Shown here piece by piece: positions 1 through 14,163 of a stretch of DNA of 64,000 nt. The notes beneath the pieces were generated by a model. That model saw only the letters and a list, made by a program, of their open reading frames with translations. It ran no database searches and was not told the origin of the DNA. Source of the stretch: Lytechinus variegatus (Eukaryota; Echinodermata; Echinoidea; Temnopleuroida; Toxopneustidae); NCBI RefSeq assembly GCF_018143015.1, contig NC_054751.1, forward strand, positions 17,159,292-17,223,291, given 5' to 3'. The position numbers and the translations under genes are program-made. Every line of letters starts with the position of its first letter. The stretch's first letter is position 1.

Positions 1-5
1 CTTAC

Positions 6-3000
6 ATAGACTTGAGCGGTAGGTACTGCAGTCTTTGACTGGACTGTAGCTTGGAGCTGTTCTAACCTAGCTCCTAACTGGGCCTCTAACATCTCCACCT
101 GCTGTGCACAGCTGATCACATCATTCTGCAAATTGGCAACACAAAGTGGAAAAAAATACAATTCGATGTATAATGGTTTTATTTAAATAAAATATACAAT
201 TAAATATAATGTATTTAGATGTACTTTCAAGAAGAAATGGGTTGAATATTTAATATACAAGTAATGTATTCAGGTGCTTTTTGAAGAAGGGTTGCTAGGA
301 GGTATAGGTGCCTGTTTCATAAACTTGTTATATTAACAAATTTGCAATAACATTTAAAAGCTACGGAAATCCTTAAAGTTGATTGGTAAATTTACTGATA
401 GTACTGATAGAAAATTTGTTATAGACAGTTTTAATTTATTACTTTAACAAGTCTTTATGAAACGGGATCAAGATCACCTATCTATCAATCCCAGACCTGT
501 CAACCTCTGGGAATGAAAAACTGTATTCTGTGATAATAAAAAAAGTATTTTTCCCCCAAAAAGGGTATTTCATAATAAAATGCTTGGCGCACTCGCTCAT
601 CGCGGCGCTCAAACTGCATGCAAGCTAAAATGCGCACTGCTCTTGCAGATAGAAAAAAAAAACATTGAAACATGTGGATATTTTTATCCTGATTTAATAA
701 AATGATTGAAAAAAAAGTTACCTGAAATTACATTAATCTAATAACCATATTTGTGTACATTTTATGAAATGGAGACATAGAGATGATTTTTCTCAATAAA
801 TTACAATTTTGTAAAAAAAGAAATAAAAAAAAAACGTATTTTTTTAAGAAAAAAAGTACTGCCGTATTTTGATTGCAAAAACGTACTAAATATGCCTAAA
901 ACGTACTGGTTGGCAGGTCTGCAATCCATATTTTTCTCATAAGAGTTGCATGCTGGCCGACTATAGTCAACAAGGACAAAAAAAATCAATCCTGTATAAA
1001 GGAAACGAGGGTAGCATTTCAAGGAACAAATATTGTTACTGACCAACTGTTATAAGCTACTAAAATCCTTGCATCTGATTGGCTTGGAACTAGTAAGTCG
1101 GTGAAAATCACTATTTACTATTTGTTTCTTGAACACTCCAAAGATCTATATGCACATTGCAAGTATCATATACGATACAATGTTAAAATTGATGTGTGCA
1201 CAATAGAATAGCTCATCTGCACGCAGCTTAACCCTTTGAACCCTGAATTAACAGGGATAGTCGTGACCCTCACCCTGCATTATATTAAGATTATCGGCAA
1301 AATGAAGGTGTCATGGAAACATATTTATTGGAATAATTTGCTAAATGAATATGTTAAATTGCAGCATGCATTTACTTGTTTAATACATATGTAATTAATC
1401 CTTTGAATAATATGTTTAGCTAATATTTTTTAAAATCTTGGCACATAAAAAAAATAAGAAGAAAAAAATCTCTTGAAATTCGTATCATTGCAAATATTAA
1501 GAAGCTTTGCTCTACTCAAGTTAAAACTTAACGTTATCGTAGCTTTCATAGTTATATTTGTTTTTAGGCGACTGGTAAAAGAAACTACAAGCATGCAATT
1601 GCGCAATTGCCGAGATCACATTTTTTGGTACCACAGCGGCAGTTTTTCCAAGAAAGTCCAGTTAGCAGATTGCTTATTATGACTCCAAAACTTTATTAAT
1701 TTCAACGGGATTCATCCCACACCTGTAGGTATGTTTTTTTAGTATTTACTTAAAGTTCTAGGACAAAATATGTGATAAATGGTTATTTTATTAGGCTTTT
1801 TATGACACGTATCAGGTTACAACAAATCCGTTTATTTCAATGTAAAATGTATCGTACGTTGATATTGTAAAGTTAGAGCCGTAGAGGTTCACGCAGTGGA
1901 CATTGAAAGTGAAAGTGATTTGTTTCAAACTTTTGGGCTGAAAAGAGTAGTGATGAAAGCCAAAGATTATTATTAACTTGAGCTAAATATTTGAAGGTTC
2001 AAACATTTAGAAATGAGTTTATATGCATTCATTACTGGAAAAAGGGAACTATATTTTTGGTTGAGCTTCCATAGTGAAAGCTTCACGCACAATGTCCACC
2101 GCGGAGTGATATTCTTCCTTGAAATTTAGTGGTCAAATTGGTCATTTTTTATCTTAACAGTTTATCAGCCAAACCATATTGTTTTAAAGATGCATCTTTA
2201 GCATGTAAACATATGCAAGTTTTAAATATACTAAATTTGCAGTTTGGAAGTAGGTGGAGTATTGTTAGCAATACATTTAAAAGTGGTATAAGAGAAATTG
2301 AGTATTAGTGTTTCTAACATAATTTCATTGCATTCACTCTATTTGGAGAAGCTTAAAGAGAAAAATATGAAATGTTCACAAAAATAAGAATGAAAATGAA
2401 ACTTATTGTTATTTACAACAAAGTAAATGGATTTATTGAGCATACATGCTTACACAGTTAATACTCCACAAGAGTAACTCAGTGTAACACTTCACAGGAG
2501 CATTTTTTCTTATGAATGCTTTCTTGTTTTGTTTACTTATTACAGGGTTAATCAACTCAGTTGTTGAATGGTGCTTGAAAGTGAAACTACAAGATATTAA
2601 AGACGGCAACATGAATCTCATTATACGCCTGTTCTATATAAGGTCTCTTCATTGCAACAACGAGAATTTGAGATGTGGAAGTATGGTGATTGAGTGACTG
2701 AGTCCATAACAGAAGGAATACACAAAATTTTAAATAAATGATTTCCTATTCTAATGATTGGAGCCCAGGCATGTCAGCAACATCTTACTACCTGGTAGAC
2801 CCTAATCGAGCTGGCCAGGCTGATGTTGTTTAGCTTCCCGTACTAATGATAATCTAATTTTTTTTCTCAAAATCACTGCTTTGACGAAAGTAAAATTAAA
2901 CAATAGCTGACGCATAGTCCGTATACGACTCGCCTTGGATTATTGCATGAGCCTTCTTGGTAGGGTAGTATATGCTGGTAATATTTTATGTTAAAAACCT

Positions 3001-6000
3001 TATAAATGAAAGTCAACCGTCAACAAAATTATAAACTGAAGTTATTGACTGAATATGACTACATTTTAAAGGTCTGCTGATATCTTGTTTTTCAAATCAC
3101 ATGACTTGAAGCCAGTATTCCGGCTTTTTGGTTTCAAAGGGTTAAATAGAAATAAAAGAGAACACTACCTTGATTCTGTTTGGCAGGAATTATTAACATG
3201 TTTTAGCATTTTCCTACAAACCTTAGACCTATTTTCAAGACTTTGTATTTCATATTAATTCAAAGAGGGCAGGGGATCATCATTGACAACAAAGTATATT
3301 TTGAATTATATTGATCCCTTTGAAATCTCCTTCACACAACGTTCAGTACTTTGAATCTCTCCTAGATGTGGATTATTACACTAACGGTTCTCTGTAGTTG
3401 AAATTGGTTAAAAGTTATCAAACATCTTAACGGCCCATTGTGATAAAAGCAGCATTACCTGTAAAATTCAAGAAGATCAAATTCAAGTCCCAAAATATGC
3501 ATTTCTGTTTGATTTTATGAGTTGTGTCTAATTGCATCACTTAAAGCATAATAATAATAATATAGGGTAATAATATTGCGCACATATCCACCTTGTTAGG
3601 TGCTCAAGGCGCTCCTATATTACCTGGCACCAGAGGCACCAGAAGATAGATTAATGAAGTTATGAGCTCACCAGGATAATCCTCAGGAAGGCTTCGTGTT
3701 GCCTGACGTTGATAAGAGCATCTCGCAACGCCTGTATGGATGGACCTTCACTCACTTCTCCACTCATCATACGCTCAATCAGTGCTGTCAATAACAGAAA
3801 ATTCGAATTCATCTTTTAAACCGTCAAATACACAAGTTATCGCACTCAAGAGATTGGAGTTAAAAATCTTCTGATCTCAAACAGTACGAAATGCTTTGTA
3901 TATTTTCATAAGAGAAACTGTCCTGACAAACCACAACTTTATAAAATAAAAAAAAAGCATTTTGTACAGCTAATCATTTAGTTTGGTCATGGATCCATAT
4001 TATGTTATTCATTCAACTAACTTACCTATACTCATACAAAAATTAATCTTAATAAATGACAATTGAATTGTGAAAACATAATTCTGATATATATTCAGTG
4101 AGATAATCCTAGTCTAATCTTACACAGAGGTCACTCTTGATCACCACAAAACCCTGAAAAGTTGGGAACCCAATAACAATTATTTAATATAATAACCCAA
4201 CAAGAAACTAACCTGTACATGTTTTGGAAATGTGACTTTTAAAAACATCCAACTCATTGTCACAAACAAGAAATTGGGATTAAACTCTTGTTATCAGTAG
4301 TACCAAAAGCTTGGAAAACATGACTCCAAGCCATATTCTGTGATAGAATCATGTAACCAAATCTTACAGTTGACTCTTTACCATTACAAAAGCTTGAAAA
4401 CTTGGAAAATACTGAAAATTACCTGTATATTTAAATGCAGTGCCACACGCTCTCTGGATGGCTGTGTCCACATTCTGAGTTGTAGCAGGAACAGCCTCAT
4501 TTAAAATAGCTGGCACTGAAGGAAAGAACACACAAAGTGTGAACAATGAACTAATGGATTATGTTAGCTACATCATCAATCTTCTAAATGGATAAATATA
4601 CTGAAGAAAATATGACTGAATAAATGAAAAATTAATTCATACATCATGGGATAAATGAACAAACATATAAAAATGGAACAGATAAAGAACAATATGAACA
4701 AATTTACATACCCCCCATGTCTTGTTTTAATATCTCACTAATTATTAATAAGCCAGTTCGTAGTTCCTTTCTGCGCATGATCAAAAGATTCTACGCATGA
4801 TCAGAGGAAGGTCATTTGTACTAAAGTGACATTGTATTTTAAAATCTAATGAGATAAGCACCAACTTTGATGTCTTGATTATTCATATATTCTTTTGAAT
4901 AGTGGTATTCATTTACATCCGCAAAATACAACAATGCGTCCACTAACGACTGGTATTTCACAGTTTGCCAAGTACATTGTGAAACACACTATGATATGCA
5001 TTCTAAGTAGGAATGCAACAAATACCTTTATGAAGTGTTCACTGGTGTGCTATTCTAGTCACCTGGTCTATTCAATTTCTTCATCCTGCTATGTAAGGTA
5101 AGCTTACGTAATATCTTGCTTTGAAATCTGCCTATCATAATGAAAAGAAATGAAAGGTCATTTGACCAAAATTGTCCAGAAGCAACTGCGAACTGGTTTA
5201 TTACAAATATTGTTTAATACCATGCCATCATTAATTGCAAATAATATCTACGAAAAGCTATTTCCTTCGGATTACGGTTCTCATAAGGTTAGATGTTTCA
5301 GAAACTTACGATCATCAATGCCTTCTCCTCCTTTGCCACATTCTTTGTTGAAGAGACGAATACCGGTCACAATGTGAGTCAGCTCAATTAATTGACGTTC
5401 TTTATCACGTTTCACGAGGGACATGAACGTTCCAAGCTCTGTCTGTGGGAACACACTCTGTAGAGCAGCTGTTAATGTAGAAGATATACAACTAAGATAT
5501 ACATCCTACTGGAGAAACCGAAGATCTTAACCCAGGTTTTAAGACACAATTCGCTTAACTATATTCTGTTTGTATCGTTTTAATTTTGTTGTCCTTTGTT
5601 TTTTTTCTTTTGTATGTGTTTAAATGTAGCAGGGCCCTCTGGGAGAACAGTGTATGTCACTGATGAGGCTACCCTGGATAAATAAGACTTTATAATAATA
5701 ATTATATAATAATGATATTATTTGATAATCTTTATCACATTTCACAAGGGGTATATCTGTGAGAACACACTTTAGAGAATAAAGCTGTGCATGGAGAAAA
5801 AAAAAACCAAAGTTAATATTGAATTATCCTTGCACTGGCTTCAGCTTGTTCAAGATTTTTTAAAATCAATTAATATTAAATTGATGTTAGTATGGAATTT
5901 TTCTTTCAATATCACGTATCAGGAAATAAAAAAAATATTAATCGTCAAATCGTAGATGTGGCAACAAGTTAGGAAATTTAAAATCATTGCTTTCTAAATA

Positions 6001-8941
6001 AAATACACCATTTAAGAACAACTTCCAACATTTAAACAATTTCATATAATGTCTTGGTATCTGTGGTAGGTATGAGGAATTACTGATGAAAATTCAAGAT
6101 AAATCCTGAAAATAAATCTTGTGCTTAAAAAAGGAACCAGGAAGGGGGGGGTATAATGTAATTACCAGTTGCCTCTCTGACCACAGCTATATCTGTTGGA
6201 GATCCAAGACCAGATCGAAGAAGAACAGCAGAGACTATCTTTCTGTACAGACTCTCTAGTTCATCTCTGGTCCTGGCCCTGCTATCCGTGATCTCTCGGA
6301 TGACAGGCGTCAGTCTCTGTTCCAAGACCCGGCGATGCTCCTCCAGAAAGTCACCTAATTAGATAATACCATTCCTCTTTTATATAGTGCTCACCACATC
6401 GGAAAGACCTCTCTGAGCAAAATCTAGATACTGCATATGTGTGTTATCAATCCAATCATCAGAATCTAGCTTCCCCACATATTATATCAAGGATTGCATA
6501 AATTCAAAGATAAGGACAATATGGAGAATTATGTGTTTTATCAATCCAGTCATCAGTATCTAGCTTGCCCACATATTGTATCAAGGATTGTACAAATTCA
6601 AAGATAAGGACATGCTTTAAATATGGAAAATTATTGACAAAAATATGATTGAAATGGTCAACATTTTTTAACATAGTTGTACAAGTAAAAATGTCACTCA
6701 ATCTATACATCCCATCCAATACTCAATCTGACTTTTACCAATACACAACAGATTACATGAAATAAGTAATGGGGTATTAGTTTCAGTTTTAAATAGAGAA
6801 TTTATCAAATGAACATTAAAAAGTAGGAAGAGCTTCATCTAAATCATGTTTACTGGTAATACTAATAGGTATTTAAAATCTTTTTCCAAAGCTATCATTA
6901 TCACTCATCTCATTGTTTTATATTACACACTTTTCTCATCTCTCAATTTGTTAAGTTATTTTTTAATCAAAGTAAAGTTCTGATTTCAAAAAGTATGTTA
7001 ACTCTGAAAAATCAAATTAGATGGTAAATTAGGTTACAAGTATACGTTTGAATCAGAAGAAGAGAACATTTAAAAGTGTTGAACATTAATCAGTCATCAA
7101 GAGAATTATCTGAAAGGTATTAAACATATTTAAAGAATTTACCTCATACTCTATGAGGATGTTGCAGGAAACTGATAAGGTGAACATAAAATGTCAACTC
7201 CAAATTTACAATTAGAAAACACAATTTTTCAACTATGAAAATATATTTTCTGTTGCAAGAAATAGATCAGTATTTAACTGAAATCTAACCATCAATTGCA
7301 ATGCTTCTGATTGATCAATAGACCTAACAATGACTTGAAATAAATTGCATCTAATTTAGAGCTGGGGCCTGTTGCAAGAGAGTTACCATTATGATAACTT
7401 TGCCATTGAATGGTAACATCCCTGAAATCCTTGATTCTGATTGGTTGATTAAAGGGATGGTCCAGGCTGAAAAAATGAATAGTTTAATAAGTAGAGTAGA
7501 ATTCACTGAGCAAAATGCCGAAAATTTCATCAAAATCGGATAACAAATAAAGTTATTGAATTTCAAAGTTTAGCAATATTTTGTGAAAAAAGTCGTCATG
7601 AATATTCATTAGGTGGGCTGATGATGTCACATCTCCACTTGTTCTTTTGTATTTTATTATATGAAATTAGGTTCATTCAAATTTTTCCTCCAAGAACTAG
7701 AAAAACTGGATTGACATCAGATTTAGTGCATTGAATATTTATTGCTGCAACTTATTTCATTATAAGGGAGACAAATTATTCACACAAATAGGAAATAATA
7801 AAAATTATGATTTTATGTAATAACATAATAAAACAGAAAGTGGAGATGTGACATCATCAGCCCAACTAATGAATATTCATGATGACTGTTTTCACAAAAT
7901 ATTGCTTAACTTTAAAATTCAATAACTTTATTATTTGTTATCCGATTTTGATGAAATTTTCGGCAATTTGCTCAGTGAATTCTACTCTATGTATTAAGAT
8001 ATTAATATTTTCAGCCCAGACCATCCCTTTAACATTGTAACAATGGTAGTTACCATTGGATGACACAGTTACTATGATATCAAATTTAAGGCTATGGGGC
8101 CCTTCGTCTTACTTCTTGAGGTGTAGTTCATATCAAAGTAGACTTGCATCTTAACTGTATCCAGAGCAGATGACCGGGAATCTAGAAGTCTATCAACACA
8201 GATCTAATAGGGAAAAAAGAGAAAAGTGAGGAATCATATCATCATCTTATAAAACAGCGATAACTTAATGGGCAAGGATGGATACACTATTGTACAAACA
8301 AAAAAATGGCCTATAAAATGGGATTGTATCCACCGGTAGTCTCGCTCTGCTATGCAGGCGAGACAAAAATGATCTGGGATATTCAATTGATCCACAAAAT
8401 AAACAATAGACTGACAACTCCCAACCTCCCCCATCTAGCCATACAAAAATGAAAATGTAAAAATATATTCTAAACAATATTCCCCCAACACCCATTGAAA
8501 ATCGACATAAACAACCTCCTTGTGGATTATGTGTAATGGAGACAGTCTGTTATTTGAATGGGATTTGCATCTCTCAATTAGTGAAAGGATCATGTGAACG
8601 AAGGTGAATAAACAATTTTTTTTTTTTGGGGGGGTACTTATCAAACCCATGTGATGAGAAATGTGATTACTTTTAAAGATAAAATACACCTGCACCCTTT
8701 ATCGTTATCTTCTACGAACATTTCTGCTCCTGTCTCATACTGTACATACCTTTATCAGCCGCTGGACATCATCTTTAGTAAGCGTACGGTCGACATTGAA
8801 TTCATTGGATGGGTCTAAGACTACTGCCTTGACCATGAAAGCTACCAAGGTTTCTGAGACGGCTTGCCCTTTGCTTGCACATTCCTGGGCAATCTCTCGG
8901 ATGATATTCTTGATGACACTCTCTGCCTGAGCTCTTGACAT
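6..8941 (-). CDS. CFAP206: Cilia- and flagella-associated protein 206, N-terminal half (7 exons, cut by window edge)
   Basis: Coding exons in transcript order are 8941-8750, 8203-8113, 6354-6166, 5468-5310, 4515-4423, 3784-3672 and 125-6. All have GT-AG borders and the phases join without a break to give 319 codons. The 3' end continues past position 1; the family is about 600 residues long. The start ATG at 8941 opens MSRAQAESVIKNIIREI, which matches the vertebrate CFAP206 N-terminus as I remember it. Further matching stretches are VAFMVKAVVLDPSN (exon 1), MQVYFDMNYTSR (exon 2), LLRSGLGSPTDI (exon 3), LQSVFPQTELGTF and GKGGEGIDD (exon 4) and EAVPATTQNVD (exon 5). In ciliates the protein docks radial spoke 2 and an inner-arm dynein on axonemal doublets, so an axonemal role is expected. 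No frameshift or stop was seen. The last intron (126-3671) is 3.5 kb. Confidence 0.94.
126..3671 (-). other. Large CFAP206 intron; AT-rich, mostly featureless
   Basis: This 3.5-kb intron separates the sixth and seventh visible exons. Apart from one MITE at 310-465 and a partial relative around 1040-1130, I see only AT-rich unique-looking sequence. ORFs here are short and show no coding character. Confidence 0.7.
310..465. mobile_element. Short MITE with GTTTCATAAA-type ends
   Basis: The left end reads CCTGTTTCATAAACTTGTTA and the right end is its near inverse, TAACAAG then TTTATGAAACGGG. It is about 155 bp with no coding capacity. Relatives with GTTTCAT-type ends occur at 22838-22993 and 42931-43087. 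The copy lies in the last visible CFAP206 intron. Confidence 0.6.
5626..5715 (+). repeat. Candidate retroelement 3' tail
   Basis: A short segment running from GCAGGGCCCTCTGGGAGA to TGGATAAATAAGACT is followed by an ATA/AAT-rich tail. This looks like the 3' end of a SINE or LINE-type element sitting in a CFAP206 intron. A similar ATA-rich repeat junction lies near 3541-3660. The call rests on general appearance only. Confidence 0.25.
7449..8032. mobile_element. TTAA-flanked MITE, about 580 bp
   Basis: The element starts TTAAAGGGATGGTCCAGGC and ends with the inverse, GACCATCCCTTTAA, so TTAA is at both ends. Inverted arms of over 150 bp share the internal stretches AAAATTTCATCAAAATCGG and GATGATGTCACATCTCCACTT in inverse orientation. 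TTAA target sites are typical of Kolobok or piggyBac-type elements. It seems to sit inside another short repeat whose left part (7364-7448) begins GGGCCTGTTGCAAGAG. It lies within CFAP206 intron 2. Confidence 0.7.
8331..8370. repeat. Fragment of a dispersed repeat with a GTCTCGC/GCGAGAC hairpin
   Basis: GTCTCGC and GCGAGAC form a 7-bp stem around CTCTGCTATGCAG-like sequence. The same terminal motif, in weaker form, closes the long dispersed repeat at 23560-24100, so this is probably a remnant of that family. Confidence 0.35.
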
Positions 8942-8968
8942 GATGGTACTTTGATTTTACTGCTGGCT

Positions 8969-9090
8969 GAAATTTCAGAAAGAAACAACAGGATGCAACT
9001 TTTCGTTAAATTTAAGAAATCAATAAAATACTCTGGCAACAAAGTACAGGATTAGCCTTTGGTTTTCTTTGAACAATGAGGCAACTTACA
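8969..9090 (-). other. Possible 5'-UTR intron of the CFAP206 gene
   Basis: On the minus strand, a pyrimidine-rich stretch ending TTTCAG lies about 25 bases before the CFAP206 start codon. A good donor (AGT|GTAAGT) lies near 9089. Together they suggest a non-coding first exon upstream of 9090 and a short intron. This rests on splice-site appearance alone. The transcription start would then be within about 9090-9250, and no clear TATA box was seen. Confidence 0.35.
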
Positions 9091-9249
9091 CTTTTTGGAG
9101 ACAGACTATTCACCGAGCTATCAAAACAAATATTGCCGTTTTATCTACTGACAGATATTCATTTGAAAAATCAAATGGTGAGAGTCTATATTTATAATGA
9201 ATTTCAGGCATTTCATGTAATGGAGTAAAAATGCAGCCATTGTTATCAA

Positions 9250-12200
9250 AATCCTAAATCATGTGCAAAGTGAATGGGCGGGCAGACATGGGGCACCGCA
9301 CCGGTTCACTGCAACCCCGTTCTGTAGACTGCCCGGTATATATTTAGTTCTAAAGACCCCATATTTTACCCTTGTGGTCAGTTCCTTAGGCCCCATTTCA
9401 GAGTTTCACGAGGCACATCCCCATCAATATAATTTGTGTGCCCGTCCCCCCCCCCCCCCCCGGGACTGCGACCACCCTGCCTCTATGGGTAATCTACATG
9501 TACATGTAGATCTATAGGTTTACAATACACAACACAATTCTTAAAAATATCACTTTTGTAACCCCAAATATCGACTTACAAGTATTTCTCATTAGTAACT
9601 TATTCGCAATAGTGCTCAAAATATTAATTTAAAAAATTTTTATAGGCCCTCTGTTGGTGGAAATTACAATTGCAAGAAAATTGTCATTCAACAATATCTA
9701 TTTTCAATCTATTATAAATAATTAAAAGAATTCATTTACTTCAGAGCCAAGTTATACATGTATGAATAGTTGAATCTTGTATGGTAAGGGGTCCTAAAGC
9801 TTTGCAGTTCTTAAAGCTACGCAACAGTCACTGTACATGCAATTTAAATGGCAAAATGCACACTCTCTGTGTGGCACTGTGACTACTGTGTGAACGATTC
9901 CTCTTTAAAATTTCATACACTGTATTTTCCTATGATAATATGAAAATATTTTATAAATTGAGGCATAGGAAATACTACTTTTTTGCATGATAAATCAAGT
10001 GCATAGCTTTAGAACCAAGTACATCAGGCAGCTAAATCAAGACGTCTTCGGAAAAAACAGCAGAGTTTTCGTTTTAGCAAGTTTTGTGATATTTTTTTCT
10101 TGGTTAATGATCTTTTACCACAAATTAGAGTAAGACAATCAGTTCAGATATCAAAATTGATATAGTTTTTATCACTTGTAAACAAAGTGCATAGCTTTAG
10201 CCAGGTCACCCATCATACTGGAAATTGACAGAGTAATGGCCATGAACAAGAGAAAATAAGCCAATATTAATAAGCCAAATTGAATTGGCATTGCCAACCT
10301 TAATTTCCCCACGACTCGGAGACGGAGTCCTAACAACAGATAACAAGTTTATACCATAACCTGTCCTTGTTCATTGAATGAGTGGGGGAACATGATTTTA
10401 GCTGAAAATGACTGGCTGGATTTTTTGCCCCCCCCCAAAAAAAAAAAGGCCAGGCAAGAAAATTCATTCTCAGTCTCACTCTCAGATTCTGGCATGCAGA
10501 GAATGAGACTGAGAAGCAAAGAAAACAGAAGAAAGAAAAAAGAAAAGAAAAAAAGAAAAGAGAAGACAAAAAGAAAAGAAAAAATAAAATGAAAAAGAAA
10601 AGAAAAAAGAGAAAAAAAGACAAAGAAAATAACAGAAAAGAAAAGGAAAAAAAAAAAAGAATTAGAGAGAGAAGGAAAAAAGGAATGGAAAAAAATATAT
10701 AATAAGCTACTGAAAATGAACAAAAGCTGTGGGAAAAATAGTCAATCCTGACTGGTTGCCAACCAAGGAAAGAAGAGAGATCATCTACTTTTCTACTCTT
10801 CGGAATGTACGCATGGCCTGGTAAAGAACGATATTAATTGAAAATGTGTGAAATCGTAAATAAATTCATGTTCTATGTTAAGCCAGATTCTTAGCAGAGC
10901 TACCAAGTCTCAGTCTGACGCATTATGCGTGAGACTCAAGCATTTTGGACTCTTGTTCATCCCTCAAATCTCTGTCTCATGGCCACGCACAGCCTATTCC
11001 CATATACATTTGTACACAATGTCTGTGATCTCACTCAGATTCACAGAAAATCTAACGCATAGCTGATATTTGAACTTGGCATCTCTGTCTTAGACTTAGG
11101 TGGGCAAACATGGCATGCATGGAAATTGGCATCGAGGACGGGGACCAGCCCAGGGCATACAATATTTACCAACAAGAAAGAGTACGTATGGGACTAAGCA
11201 GAACGTAACATGCAAATTAAAATGGAATTTTCCATGGATGCTACCTTACTTACCAGAATATGAATAGAGATCTCTCATGAAATCATTCGAGATCTACATA
11301 TATTACTCAAAATTCATTTCGGAAAACTTTTGAATTTGATGTAAACTGATAAATAAGACAGATGTTTATGCGTCGTCCGGCAGATTTGTGTAAGATCGAT
11401 GGCATGGAAACAGAACGGTAGAGGGCGTCGAATATATGATCTTGTGTTAAAAAAAAAAAAAAAATCCCCAAATCAACAGCATGCAACAGCAAAATCCCGG
11501 GGAGCAAATTCAGACTTCACTTTTGCCCGACTTTTGCTCAGCAGAGCTCGGCCCCAGAGGATTTACAAGAGAGAGATGTGTGTAAAAAAAAGTAGGCCAT
11601 AAAGATGACACCTTCTATGTTAGGCCCATAGAGATATTTAGGCCTCATATGAATTAAATCATTTTCATTCTCAATTCTCCTATTAGCACTCGTATCAATT
11701 AGATCAGGATAATTATTAAGGTGATATTGTTATCATTAATTTTCTTCATTTATATCAACATCATCATCATCACCCAGCATCCCCGGGTCGGCATCATCAT
11801 CACCATATTCATCATCAGCAACGGATTCAGCGGCAGCAACATCGCCACCATTGCCACCCCCGCTGCCACCACAACCACTGGCTCCACCACCGCCTTCATC
11901 ATTACCGTGACACCAATCTCCGGCACCAATCATTGGTGTCGTTTTGGAATAACTTTGGATTAACAAGAAATAATAATTTAAATCCGGGAATAACTATATC
12001 GTACAAAGGAGGTACGGATATACAGGGAGGGGTGATCGATCGGCCGCTAATTTTTATTCAAGTTATGAAAAAGAGAGGGAATAAGGAGGACGAGGATCGC
12101 GGAAAGGGGAGAAAAGAAAAGGAAAAGTATCGAACAAGATAGCATGTTTATTGTTTGAAAGTTAATCATGCATATTTCAATGTATGTTTTATTCTATCAC

Positions 12201-13590
12201 GTACGCAGAGATATTGGAGGATTTTAGATTTTCATTTTGAAATGGTCATTCGGGACTCTCACGAAATTTTGTTACAGACGCTATGTTGTGCCTCCTCATT
12301 TATTTTTCATTATATTTATCAATTATTGTGCTCATTACTTCACTTATTTCCATAAATCTATATTTGGGATATTATGACATTTAGCTCTTTCCCTCTTTTT
12401 CTGACATGCAAAGAAAATAACCAAAGTAATTGGCCCAAGTATATAAGACTAAGCAAATTTAATATTGGACGAATGCATATGACCAAAGAAATCATATACA
12501 CGAACTGGTAAGAAGACAGAAAATGTTAGACTACATTGAATTCATGGACCAAGCAGAGGGGTATCACGTGGGGGCGACACCTGTTAAAAAAGTTTTAAAA
12601 AAGAAAAGAAAAGAGGAAACAACTGTACATGAAATAAGTAAAGAGAAGACCCCATTAAAAGGGGAAGTTGGAAAGTTATACACATTTTTTTATTCGCGAA
12701 ACAACATGCTCCTAAATAGAATTATCTTGGCAATCAGGATAACAATTATTACCAAACAAATATATATGTAATTTTTTTTACCTTAATGGTAGTCAGACAA
12801 ATTGTGTAATGGGCACAAACTTATCACAATTAAGCTAACGTTATTTATTGTTTCAATTGGCTTAAGTATGTATAAACCTATTGATGGGCAAAGGTAACAC
12901 ATTGAGAGGTAGGACTAATGATAATTATTCCTCTTTATTATCTTAATTAACTCTTGGTCACTGTACAAAGATCAACTAATAATCTACCTGGCAATGAAAC
13001 CCATGTTTGTCAAGTTTGGGTGTACCAGGGGTGTAACTGTGCCCCCATCAAGAAGTCTCAGCCCATTTCTGTCAATGATTACCTATGCAAGAGATACATT
13101 TATGTAATGTGGGTATGGAACATGAATGGAGGATTTGATGATGAATAATAAATTAAGATTTTTTAATAATTAATGAAGCATTAACAAACTAAATGGGATA
13201 GATATTGAGATAAATGAAAAAGAAATATTTGAGCCAATACCAATTATCAAGAAATAGATGAATGAATAAAAGTTCATGAATTGATCAGATAAAAAAAAGG
13301 AAAATAAACAAATAATATAAGATATGCCTATACTCTAGATAAAAATAAGGTATTGAAATAAACAGATAAACAGAGGAAATGAAATGTTTTTTATATGAAT
13401 AATTGAATCAATAAATACCTAAATTAATAATTAATTAGAAGAATAAATCATTGAATAGATATGATTATATAGATGAATAGAAAGAAAGGAAATGATATAT
13501 TGATAAACTTATTTTTCAATCGATCAACTAATTATAGATAAATGAAAAAAAATAAAGGATTTCAATTTAAGGAGAGCAACCAACTCCACC
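9250..13590. other. Intergenic stretch between CFAP206 and the protease gene
   Basis: I see no convincing gene in these 4.3 kb. They hold a poly-C run near 9446, a purine-rich tract (10500-10690), an A-rich run near 11450, and an ATC-rich trinucleotide region (11750-11900). ORFs at 11721-11966 and 12523-12771 are short. The first comes from the trinucleotide repeats on both strands. The second encodes a lysine-rich peptide I do not recognise. Confidence 0.6.
10500..10690 (+). repeat. Purine-only A/G tract
   Basis: Nearly 190 bases are almost only A and G (repeated AAAAGAAAAG-like units) after a poly-C/poly-A junction at 10428-10447. Long polypurine tracts can form triplex DNA. The phenylalanine-rich ORFs on the minus strand and the lysine-rich ORF on the plus strand are products of this tract, not genes. 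Confidence 0.85.
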
Positions 13591-13699
13591 CCGTTGATAC
13601 GTTCTATTTTACGAACAGTTCCGCCCTTTTTAGAACAAGTCTTTGCTCATAACCGGGTTTAATTATGGAGCAAATCCCTTAGTAAATAATAAGGGTTCA

Positions 13700-13814
13700 T
13701 CAAGCAAGTGATAAGAGACGAAAAACCAAAGTTCCATAAAGACTGCATACCAAAGATCGCAGAGTTACAATTCTCTTTGATCACAATACTCCGTAATTTG
13801 GATCTCATCTGCAG
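13700..13814 (+). other. Possible non-coding first exon of the S8 protease gene
   Basis: A strong donor (CTGCAG|GTAAGA) ends at 13814. A matching acceptor (TTTTATAG|GATTAAACT) lies ten bases before the protease start codon at 15163. A 5'-UTR exon ending at 13814 joined to 15153 would explain both. The exon start is not visible; a weak CATAAAG box lies near 13735. Transcript data would decide. Confidence 0.35.
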
Positions 13815-14009
13815 GTAAGATGATCATATTATTTATTCCTATCATCAAATCGAGTTCTATATCATTTTTCTCAAATATTCATGACATTTTGTCACAGTGC
13901 TTTATGCAATAACCATAGTTATCAACATCTGTATCCTACATGCAACTCTTAAAAGATGATTCTTATTAGCGATGTTCATTAGAAATCACAATCGCCCATT
14001 TTGCTATTA

Positions 14010-14045
14010 TGGCTAGATATATTACTACTGCTGCTACTGCTACTG

Positions 14046-14095
<50 letters not shown>

Positions 14096-14163
14096 GCTGC
14101 TGCTACTATACTACTACTACTATTACTACTACCACCACCACCACCACCACCACCACCACCAGG
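14010..14163 (+). repeat. Trinucleotide microsatellite (ACT/GCT then ACC)
   Basis: About 25 ACT/GCT units are followed by roughly ten ACC units and then a poly-C stretch. It sits in the presumed 5'-UTR intron of the protease gene. The threonine- and proline-rich ORF over it is an artefact of the repeat. Confidence 0.95.

Noticed and set aside
10330..10723. Phenylalanine-rich ORFs of 97 and 124 codons (minus strand) and a lysine-rich ORF (plus)
   Set aside because: All are translations of one A/G-only tract, with no domain and no splice support.
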